Shown here piece after piece: positions 24,142 through 29,840 of a stretch of 43,397 nucleotides of DNA (its first letter is position 1; each line of letters starts with the position of its first letter). The stretch is from a virus, in IMG/VR virus record IMGVR_UViG_3300045120_000203, positions 1-43,397 of that record; one strand, written 5' to 3'. The translations under genes and the position numbers were made by a program. The notes beneath the pieces were generated by a model. It did no database searches, was not told where the DNA came from, and was given only the letters and a program-made list of their open reading frames with translations.

Positions 24142-25616
24142 AGGAACGCGAACTCCCCACGGTCGACCTCGGCCTCGGCAGACCCGATCACGTCGCAGCG
24201 GGCCTCGTAGGCGAGCACGGCCGCAACGGCCGCGTCGATGTTGCCCGCCGTGCCCGCCCGAGGTTTCTCGAGCCAGTACCCGGTCCGGGCCTCCCGGGTC
24301 TGCGCGTTCATGATGTGCCGCGAGAGCCGCTCGTCGCCGTCGTGATGGACGACGCCGGCCCCGACGTCGGTGCGGAACCGCTCGACCGCCGTCGTCATCC
24401 TGATACGCGACGTCGGGAACCGCTGCACGACCGCCCCGTACAGGCGGGCCCACTCGTCGATCTCGGTCTGCCAGAGCGGCGGGTCCGCGTAGAGCCGCTC
24501 GACCCGGTAGAGCTCCATCGCCCGCGCGAGCGCCGCCTCCACGCTGCCGGCCGGCACTTCCCACTCGCGGCCGTGGTGCTGCTCGGGCTCCTCCCAAATC
24601 TCGATCGGCGAGAGCAGCCCGTCCTCGATCCGGCAGGCGATCAGCGCGGTCGCGTCGTGGTAGCGCGACCCGTCGAACCCGACCGCGATCCGGTCGCCCG
24701 GCTCGAGCGCAGCCGACGGATCGTCGGCCCGCGCGGCCTGCCACGCCTCACCGGTGATCCACCACGACTCAGCGGCCATCCAGATACCGCAGGCGAACCG
24801 CGCCCACTGCCACGGCAGCGTCGACGGGGAGTCGTGCCGGCGGCGCAGCTTCGCGATCGTCTGCCAGCTCGCCGGGTTGACGAGCTTCACGACCTTGAGG
24901 TCGTCGACGTCGTCGCCCTCGAGCAGCGCCCACTCATGGAACGCGAAGCCGCCGTCGGCCGACCGGCCGCGCAGATACCGGCCCTTCGCCGAATCCGGCC
25001 GCTCGAGATCGCGGAGCCGATGCGCCGCCGCCCGCATCACCCCGAGCGGCGACCCCTCCGAGTCGCCGGCGGTCGAGATCGTGATCTGCTGCCCGTCGCG
25101 CGGGCCGAGCCCGTCGCGGAAGACGCCGTACAGCCCGGCCGACTTGTGCCGGTGCAGCTCGTCGACGAGCGCGAGCGTCGGGATCACGCCGTCGGCCGTG
25201 TCGACGTCGGCGGCGAGCACCCGGATCCGGCCGGAATCGCCGGGCCGCTTCGACCGGATCTCACGGAACCCCGACTTCGCGATCACGCGCTGCTGCAGCC
25301 CGTCCGAGCGGGCGACGAACTTCGTCGCCTGCCGGTAGAGCTCCGAGGCCTGGTCGCGAGACGCAGCGCCGACGACGCACTCGGCGTCGACGGTCGAGCA
25401 GAGATGGTAGAGCGCGAGCGCGGCGAGGAGCGTCGTCTTCCCGTTCTTCTTCGAGAGCAGGATCAGCGTCTCGGTCGCGCCGGCGAAGTAGTCGGCGAGC
25501 GCCTCGCGCTGGAACGGCTCGAGCTGCATCGCCTCGCCCGTGTCGAGCGTCAGCGCCGCGCAGAACCGCGCGAACTTCGCCAGCTCAGGAGGCGGGGCGG
25601 CGCCGGCGCTCGGCAA
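24138..25616 (-). CDS. terL: Terminase large subunit
   Basis: A 492-aa packaging motor. ATPase: Walker A SKKNGKT (55-61), Walker B LALVDELH (148-155), a coupling-type STAG motif (ITISTAGDS, about 179). Nuclease: Asp315 in VGFDGSRYHDA, Asp378 in YADPPLW and a late Asp in NIDAAVAAVLAYE. It cuts and pumps DNA through the portal. The start overlaps the small subunit end by about 30 bp. Confidence 0.93.
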   Translation of the reverse strand: MPSAGAAPPPELAKFARFCAALTLDTGEAMQLEPFQREALADYFAGATETLILLSKKNGKTTLLAALALYHLCSTVDAECVVGAASRDQASELYRQATKFVARSDGLQQRVIAKSGFREIRSKRPGDSGRIRVLAADVDTADGVIPTLALVDELHRHKSAGLYGVFRDGLGPRDGQQITISTAGDSEGSPLGVMRAAAHRLRDLERPDSAKGRYLRGRSADGGFAFHEWALLEGDDVDDLKVVKLVNPASWQTIAKLRRRHDSPSTLPWQWARFACGIWMAAESWWITGEAWQAARADDPSAALEPGDRIAVGFDGSRYHDATALIACRIEDGLLSPIEIWEEPEQHHGREWEVPAGSVEAALARAMELYRVERLYADPPLWQTEIDEWARLYGAVVQRFPTSRIRMTTAVERFRTDVGAGVVHHDGDERLSRHIMNAQTREARTGYWLEKPRAGTAGNIDAAVAAVLAYEARCDVIGSAEAEVDRGEFAFL

Positions 25617-26103
25617 GCTCGTCCACCTCCCCGAACGGATCGTGCTCGGTCCTCACCACGGGCTCGGGCTCGCTCTCCTCGCGCAGCCGCACGGACACCT
25701 TCCCCCAGCGCTCCGGGTACATCCGCTCGAGCAGCCACGCCGCCGCCTGCCAGCTCTCGCCGGCAGCCCGCGAGATCACCGCGACGTTGCGGACCTCGCC
25801 CTCGGCCTTCGCCCGCTCGACGCGCTCGCGGAAGTCGTGATGCGGGCCGCTGCTCTCGGCCTTGCCGCGCTGCATCCAGTCGCCGTAGGTCGTCGTCGAG
25901 ATCCCGGCCGCCCGGCAGGCGACCGTGACGTAGCCGCCGGTGCGGAGCGAGAGCACGACCGCCTCGACGACCTCCGGGGTCAGTTTCGTCCGGTTCCCGG
26001 CCGGGTTGACGTGCCGCGCGCAGAGCGTCGAGCCCCGCATCGCGTGCGCCCGGCACGGCCGGCCGCTTACGGTCGTGGCAACGCAGATCGTGTCGGCGGT
26101 CAT
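25585..26103 (-). CDS. terS: Terminase small subunit-like DNA-binding protein with zinc knuckle
   Basis: A 172-aa protein. Residues 7-32 contain Cys/His in a zinc-binding pattern (CVATTVSGRPCRAHAMRG, LCARH). Residues 38-80 form an HTH (LTPEVVEAVVLSLRTGGYV, ACRAAGISTTTYGDWMQRG). Then comes a helical part and an acidic tail. HTH plus position directly before TerL indicates the DNA-recognition subunit. The zinc segment is an unusual N-terminal addition; a similar Cys segment ends the protein at 36674-37177. Confidence 0.8.
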   Translation of the reverse strand: MTADTICVATTVSGRPCRAHAMRGSTLCARHVNPAGNRTKLTPEVVEAVVLSLRTGGYVTVACRAAGISTTTYGDWMQRGKAESSGPHHDFRERVERAKAEGEVRNVAVISRAAGESWQAAAWLLERMYPERWGKVSVRLREESEPEPVVRTEHDPFGEVDELAERRRRPAS

Positions 26104-26501
26104 ACGCGCCCGGCCCGATTCTGCGAATTTTTTTCGCGGCTACCGCGCAGCCTCTCCGCGCAACCTCGCGCGAGGGGTCCTACCCCTCCCGGCGTCGACG
26201 GCCTGGTCGACGGCCGGCCGGACGGCTCGGCCGTCCGCGTGTTGCAGCTCGAGCAGCGTGCTTCGAGCCGGTCGAGGGGGCAGAGCTCGGGGAAGCCGAG
26301 CGCGAGCTCGTCGAGGTGGTGCACGGTCGTCGCGCGCGCTCCGCATCTGCGGCACCGGTGGCGGTCGCGCTCGAGCACGAGGGCGCGGAGCTTCATCCAC
26401 TGGCGGCCGCCGCGCCGGCGATGCTGATCGCAGCGGCCGTCGCTGGTGGTCGCGATGTGCGGGCAGCGGGGGGCGCCGCAGATCGTGGCCGCGCGCGTCA
26501 T
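26100..26501 (-). CDS. HNH endonuclease
   Basis: A 133-aa HNH nuclease: ALVLERDRHRCRRCG (40-54), VHHLDELA (60-67) and LEARCSSCNTR (79-89) give the zinc cysteines and the His-His catalytic pair. HNH proteins next to TerL are often required for packaging cuts at cos-type ends. An extra Cys/His group at the N terminus (CGAPRCPH, CDQH) could bind a second zinc. It overlaps the small terminase gene as ATGA. Confidence 0.9.
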   Translation of the reverse strand: MTRAATICGAPRCPHIATTSDGRCDQHRRRGGRQWMKLRALVLERDRHRCRRCGARATTVHHLDELALGFPELCPLDRLEARCSSCNTRTAEPSGRPSTRPSTPGGVGPLARGCAERLRGSREKNSQNRAGRV

Positions 26502-26620
26502 CCCTTGCCCTTGCGCGGTCTGCCCTTCGCGGTGTTGGGGTGGGAGGTGTCGCGGCCGCCGCCCTTCTTGAACGGGGCGGCCTTCTTGCCGGCGAACGGC
26601 TTCGGCTTCTGCGCGGCCAT
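26498..26620 (-). CDS. Small lysine-rich basic protein (40 aa)
   Basis: An ATG at 26620 opens a 40-aa Lys/Gly/Pro-rich protein beginning MAAQKPKPFAGKK and ending GRPRKGKG. It ends inside the HNH start (ATGA), supporting translation in the packaging operon. Its basic composition suggests nucleic-acid binding. No family recognised. Confidence 0.6.
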   Translation of the reverse strand: MAAQKPKPFAGKKAAPFKKGGGRDTSHPNTAKGRPRKGKG

Positions 26621-26710
26621 CTAGCCCCAGCCGTTGAAGTAGGCGAGGACGACGAAGATCGCGATGATCACGAGCGCGACTTCGCCGATGGTGACGGTGC
26701 GGAAGTTCAT
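26621..26710 (-). CDS. Very small single-pass membrane protein (29 aa)
   Basis: An ATG at 26710 with SD GGAGG opens a 29-residue protein that is nearly all one hydrophobic helix (VALVIIAIFVVLAYF). It is the first gene of the leftward terminase operon. Function unknown; small phage membrane peptides may affect lysis timing or host envelope. Confidence 0.55.
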   Translation of the reverse strand: MNFRTVTIGEVALVIIAIFVVLAYFNGWG

Positions 26711-26787
26711 GACGGGCGGGCCTCCTAGGACCGGGCATGCGGTAGCGCGTGCGCGAGGTTCCCGGCCGGGGCTATCCCTCGTCTCGG

Positions 26788-26816
26788 AGTGTAGGGGTGG
26801 TGGCGGTCGAGCGCAA
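26788..26816 (-). promoter_or_regulatory. Candidate leftward late promoter
   Basis: The minus strand has a -10-like TACACT (26788-26793) 17 bp downstream of TTGCGC (26811-26816). It faces the packaging and structural genes that begin at 26710. The -10 matches 4 of 6 and the -35 only 3 of 6 of the sigma-70-type consensus, so the call is tentative. Confidence 0.35.
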
Positions 26817-26889
26817 AGACGAGCTCTCTTGTGGTTGAACGGTGGGCGCCGGCGGGTAGGGGCGGGAGCGTCAACCATGAGGGGAGGGA

Positions 26890-27066
26890 ATGATGGGAGA
26901 CAAGTACGCGGGCAAGTCGCGTGAGGAGCTGATGCAGGAGGCGCAGACGCGGGGGATCAGCGTCAGCGATCCGACCTCGGACGAGCAGATCCGGGAGCAG
27001 CTCGAGCGCCACGATCAGCAGCAGTCCGGCTCGACGCAGAGTCAGCCGCAGGGAGCGGCCCGGTAG
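26890..27066 (+). CDS. Small HeH/SAP-like protein on the plus strand (58 aa)
   Basis: ATGATG with SD GGGGAGGG opens a 58-aa hydrophilic protein. The pattern KSREELMQEAQTRGISVSDP then TSDEQIREQLERHD resembles short helix-extended-loop-helix DNA-binding motifs; the C terminus is Gln/Ser-rich and disordered. It is a lone rightward gene between leftward operons and is followed by two strong hairpins. The family resemblance is weak. Confidence 0.6.
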   Translation: MMGDKYAGKSREELMQEAQTRGISVSDPTSDEQIREQLERHDQQQSGSTQSQPQGAAR

Positions 27067-27081
27067 GGAGGCCTTCCCGTG

Positions 27082-27171
27082 TGCCCGGCGGCCGGCACCG
27101 CCGGGCAAGGTCATAGCCTGGCGTCTGGGTCGGAGAACGAGCGTAGAGACGGCCGCCTTGCGGCGGCCGTC
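27082..27171. terminator. Two strong hairpins between convergent genes
   Basis: Hairpin 1: TGCCCGGCGG (27082-27091) / CCGCCGGGCA (27098-27107). Hairpin 2: GACGGCCGCC (27148-27157) / GGCGGCCGTC (27162-27171) with a 4-nt loop. They lie between the plus-strand gene ending at 27066 and the leftward gene ending at 27201. They probably terminate transcription from both sides, although U tracts are absent. Confidence 0.6.
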
Positions 27172-27200
27172 CGGGGATCGTGCTCGTGCGCGGGTGGAGG

Positions 27201-27443
27201 TTAGCTGCGGGACCAGGAGGAGGCGGGTGAGCGGCCTGCGCCCTGGTGGGCGAGCGTGGTCGCGACGTTGTCGCGGAGCCCGTCGCGGAGGATGACGATC
27301 GACCTGCGTGCGGCGAGCGTCGCGCCCTGGCGGCGGCGTGCCTGCGAGTGGTCGTTGACGAGGGTGGCTGCTGCGACGAGAGCGCTGTCGAGGTCGTCGG
27401 CTTGTGCGCGGTCGCCGGAGGCGATGCAGACGATGTCGAACAT
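27201..27443 (-). CDS. Small hypothetical protein (80 aa)
   Basis: An unrecognised 80-aa protein: MFDIVCIASGDRAQADDLDS, a helix ALVAAATLVNDHSQARRRQG, then ARRSIVILRDGLRD. Beta-alpha alternation suggests a small folded domain. It is the last gene of the three-gene leftward operon that starts at 28095; its ATG overlaps the upstream stop (TGATG). Confidence 0.6.
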   Translation of the reverse strand: MFDIVCIASGDRAQADDLDSALVAAATLVNDHSQARRRQGATLAARRSIVILRDGLRDNVATTLAHQGAGRSPASSWSRS

Positions 27444-27862
27444 CAGACCTCCTCGACGAGCGGCGCGGTGATCGTGACGCGCTCGCTCGCTCCGTCGAGA
27501 CTGTTGCCAGAGGCGAGGTCTCCGGGTGCGCCTTCCATGCCGACCTCTAGAGCGGCGAGCACGAGGTCGCCGATCTCGTCGGCGTTGCGCGGGTCGTCTG
27601 CGTCGACCTCGACGTTGAGGTGGACGAGGATCGTGCGGACGAGTCCGCCGCCCTTGATCCATTCGTCGACGGCGGTCTGCAGGGCGTTCGCGAAGTCGAG
27701 GTCGAAGTCGGCGCGCTCGTCGGTCAGGCCGCCGTATTCGTTCGCGTCGACGTGGTCGTGCAGCTCGGAGAACGAGGCGACGCTGCGCGGGACGCGGCCG
27801 GCCTTGACGTCGGCGGTGACCTCGGTCTTCGCTTGTGCGATGGCGCGATCTAGATCGGTCAT
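27443..27862 (-). CDS. Hypothetical phage protein (139 aa)
   Basis: A 139-aa acidic protein with a distinctive conserved-looking block SVASFSELHDHVDANEYGG (27-45), then DFANALQTAVDEWIKGGG. The C-terminal half is acidic and beta-rich. It is the middle gene of the leftward operon from the divergent control region. I recognise the HDHVDANEYGG type of sequence from phage and actinobacterial hypothetical proteins but not a function. Confidence 0.65.
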   Translation of the reverse strand: MTDLDRAIAQAKTEVTADVKAGRVPRSVASFSELHDHVDANEYGGLTDERADFDLDFANALQTAVDEWIKGGGLVRTILVHLNVEVDADDPRNADEIGDLVLAALEVGMEGAPGDLASGNSLDGASERVTITAPLVEEV

Positions 27863-28095
27863 GCGATCACCTCATGGATCTCGTCGGGGTCGGCGCAGAG
27901 GATCGCGCCGTCGGTGAACTTGACGACGATCGTGCGCTCGGGCTGGTCGTCGGCGTAGCGGACGTGCTCCCAGTTCTCGTCGAGCGTGACGCTCTCGACG
28001 ATCCGGATCTTGCCGGGCATCGAGAGGAACGGGGTCGACCAGTAGCGGTCGCCCGCGACGAGGTCGGCGACGCGGATCTGCGTCGTGTGGGGCAT
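27859..28095 (-). CDS. Small hypothetical protein, first gene of the leftward control operon
   Basis: A 78-aa beta-rich protein from ATG 28095 (SD GAAGGAG, 5 nt spacing): HTTQIRVADLVAGDRYW, IRIVESVTLDENWEHVRYAD, TIVVKFTDG. It resembles small beta-barrel proteins but no family is named. An in-frame ATG at 28128 would add a peptide containing IHQTEG that is nearly identical to the alternative start of the divergent gene, so a leaderless start there is possible. The promoter/operator lies at 28129-28143. Confidence 0.65.
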   Translation of the reverse strand: MPHTTQIRVADLVAGDRYWSTPFLSMPGKIRIVESVTLDENWEHVRYADDQPERTIVVKFTDGAILCADPDEIHEVIA

Positions 28096-28128
28096 CGGTG
28101 CTCCTTCGGTCTGGTGGATGACTTGCAT

Positions 28129-28143
28129 GTCTACATAGTAGAC
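28129..28143 (-). promoter_or_regulatory. Operator/promoter palindrome, leftward operon (O1)
   Basis: On the minus strand GTCTACTATGTAGAC is a perfect palindrome with 6-bp arms and a 3-bp centre. It contains a -10-like TACTAT (28135-28140). It sits about 35 bp before the SD-preceded start of the leftward operon. The same element, leader and SD recur on the opposite strand at 28225-28274. Confidence 0.65.
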
Positions 28144-28193
28144 GCGCGGGTGGGGATCCGCGGTCTGGCGGGACTAGGATTCTGTAAGTCTTC

Positions 28194-28208
28194 GTCTACT
28201 ATCTAGAC
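28194..28208 (+). promoter_or_regulatory. Operator copy O2
   Basis: GTCTACTATCTAGAC, one base different from the perfect palindrome, located exactly 31 bp upstream of O3 (about three helical turns). Its TAGACG end (28204-28209) also lies 18 bp before the TACTAT of O3 and could serve as the -35 of that promoter. Confidence 0.6.
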
Positions 28209-28224
28209 GGCTCGCTGCCAGACC

Positions 28225-28239
28225 GTCTACTATCTAGAC
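28225..28239 (+). promoter_or_regulatory. Operator/promoter O3, rightward operon
   Basis: GTCTACTATCTAGAC containing TACTAT (28228-28233) as -10. It is followed by the same leader block (CCACCAGACAGAAGGAG) that follows O1 on the other strand. Bound protein would block RNA polymerase directly, so all three sites look like targets of one regulator. The regulator is not identified. Confidence 0.65.
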
Positions 28240-28271
28240 AGATGGCAATCCACCAGACAGAAGGAGTTGCA

Positions 28272-28487
28272 ATGCGCTCGATCACGAACTATGGGCTGAT
28301 CGGTCCGACCACGAATGGTCGCGTCAAGTGGCTGCAGACGCCAGAGGCGGTCGCTCAGGCATGGCTGCATGACGAGTATCCGATGAGCAGGTTGCGGGTG
28401 CTCGTCGATGGCCGGATCGGTCATGGCACGGCAGAGGAGTCGCAGCTCGTCTATGACGCGCTTCGCAGGCTTGAGGAGCAGTCATGA
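28272..28487 (+). CDS. Small hypothetical protein, first gene of the rightward operon
   Basis: A 71-aa protein from ATG 28272 with SD GAAGGAG at 5 nt: MRSITNYGLIGPTTNGRVKW, a helix PEAVAQAWLHDEYP and a helical C terminus. An in-frame ATG at 28242 gives an N-terminal extension with IHQTEG, as in the divergent gene. No family recognised. It overlaps the next gene by 4 bp. Confidence 0.6.
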   Translation: MRSITNYGLIGPTTNGRVKWLQTPEAVAQAWLHDEYPMSRLRVLVDGRIGHGTAEESQLVYDALRRLEEQS

Positions 28488-29104
28488 CCGCCTTCGTCGG
28501 CTATCTACAGGCCGTCGAGCATGAGCATCTGCCGACGGTCGACGGCATCCGCGTCGAGGTCGAGCCCGGCCTCGACGATATGGGGTTCCATCGCGTCTCG
28601 GTCTTCGGCCCGAGCCGCGAGGCCGTGATCGACTACGTGCGCGAGAACTGGGGCGATGACGACGAGGAATGGTTCGTCGACTACGTCGTGGATCGCGTCG
28701 GGGAGCTGCACGACTTCCTCGTCCAGGTCGAGGCGACCGGCGAGGTCTTCCCGCCGGCCGTCGACGACCGCGGCGATCTCCATTGCCCGGTCTGCGACCA
28801 GGTGCTGACCATGAGCCAGTGGGCCGACGACGGCGAAGCTGATCTCGCTGACTGGTGGGACTGCCAGACCTACGGCGGCGGGTGCGGCGCGAAGGGCGCG
28901 CTCGTGGTCGCGAGCGACCCGACGCTGACGCAGAACGGGCTGCCTGTCGCTGGTGAGGTCGCGGCCGGTCTGGTCGCGCTCGACGCGCTGCTCTCGCACG
29001 ATCCCGACGTGCTGCTCGGCGAGGATGGCGAGAGCGGGATCGTGACCGCGACCGATTACGACGCGCTCGTCGCGCTCGCGGCGGCGCTGCGGAGACGGCC
29101 GTGA
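28484..29104 (+). CDS. Hypothetical protein with zinc-ribbon-like cysteines (206 aa)
   Basis: A 206-aa acidic protein. Residues 1-80 are alpha/beta (VGYLQAVEHEHLPTVDGIRV, EAVIDYVRENWGDDDEEWF). Residues 98-135 carry CPVC and a later C-x(6)-C pair (DCQTYGGGCG), a likely zinc site. The C terminus is helical. It is coupled to both neighbours (4-bp overlaps). Function unknown; the zinc site suggests nucleic-acid or protein contact. Confidence 0.65.
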   Translation: MTAFVGYLQAVEHEHLPTVDGIRVEVEPGLDDMGFHRVSVFGPSREAVIDYVRENWGDDDEEWFVDYVVDRVGELHDFLVQVEATGEVFPPAVDDRGDLHCPVCDQVLTMSQWADDGEADLADWWDCQTYGGGCGAKGALVVASDPTLTQNGLPVAGEVAAGLVALDALLSHDPDVLLGEDGESGIVTATDYDALVALAAALRRRP

Positions 29105-29355
29105 ACATGGGCGAGAAGGTCGAGCGGTCCCGGGTCCAGGCCCGGGTCGCGCTCGACGCGTACCGGTCGACGGGGAACCACGACGAGGACGACCTCGCAG
29201 CGATCGGCGACCTGATCGCCGACCTGCTGCATCTGGCGGGCTCGCTCGCCGACGGCCGCAACGGCTGGACGGTCCGGCCCGCCGGGCTCGTCGAGCGCGC
29301 CCTGACCCACTACGACTACGAAGCGGACCCGGTCAACCGGGCCGAGGAGGTCTGA
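29101..29355 (+). CDS. Small helical acidic protein (84 aa)
   Basis: GTG at 29101 overlaps the previous stop (GTGA); an ATG two codons later is an alternative start. The protein is helical and acidic: EKVERSRVQARVALDAYRST, then DLAAIGDLIADLLHLAGSLA. No family is recognised. It belongs to the rightward operon. Confidence 0.6.
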   Translation: MNMGEKVERSRVQARVALDAYRSTGNHDEDDLAAIGDLIADLLHLAGSLADGRNGWTVRPAGLVERALTHYDYEADPVNRAEEV

Positions 29356-29356
29356 G

Positions 29357-29620
29357 ATGATGAGCCGCCCCTTCCGCGTCGGCCGCTCCTGGCCGGTCGG
29401 CGCCCGCGTCGAGTTTCTGGGCTTCGGCGAGGACGACCCGTATACGACTCTGCAGCCCGGCACCTGGGGCACCGTCGACCTCGTCGACGACACGGGCACG
29501 ATCCACGTGCGGTGGGACGACGGCCATCGTCTCGGCCTCGTCACCCGCCCGTTCGGCGGTCAGCATCAGCCCGGGTTCCGGCCCGACCGTTTCCGGCTCG
29601 TCAATGAGGAGGAGTCATGA
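29357..29620 (+). CDS. DUF4314-like small beta-barrel protein
   Basis: An 87-aa protein with the family-like pattern GARVEFLGFGEDDPYTTLQP, GTWGTVDLVDDTGTIHVRWD and a C-terminal DRFRLV. Such KOW/SH3-like small domains are widespread in actinobacterial mobile elements, usually without a proven role. It follows the previous gene by one base and overlaps the next by 4 bp. Confidence 0.7.
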   Translation: MMSRPFRVGRSWPVGARVEFLGFGEDDPYTTLQPGTWGTVDLVDDTGTIHVRWDDGHRLGLVTRPFGGQHQPGFRPDRFRLVNEEES

Positions 29621-29808
29621 GCGAGAGCGATCAGGTCAAGGCGCGCAGGCGTGTCGAGCGCGCGAAGTCGAAGTCGGACGCGGCGAGAGCCGAGCTGGAC
29701 GCGGCGATCGTCGCCGGCCGTGGCGCAGGGCTCTCGCTGCGGGATCTGGCGGGGGCGTCGGGGTTCGCGGTCGAGTGGGTGCGGCGGATCTCGACCCGCG
29801 CAGCCTAG
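29617..29808 (+). CDS. Small HTH-like protein (63 aa)
   Basis: A 63-aa basic protein: a charged helix (KARRRVERAKSKSDAARAEL) followed by an HTH-like GLSLRDLAGASGFAVEWVRR. It is the last gene of the rightward operon. It is a candidate for the regulator that binds the operators at 28129-28239, but too small to be certain. Confidence 0.55.
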   Translation: MSESDQVKARRRVERAKSKSDAARAELDAAIVAGRGAGLSLRDLAGASGFAVEWVRRISTRAA

Positions 29809-29840
29809 AATCCGAGCCGCGGATCGGTGGATCTCATCAA

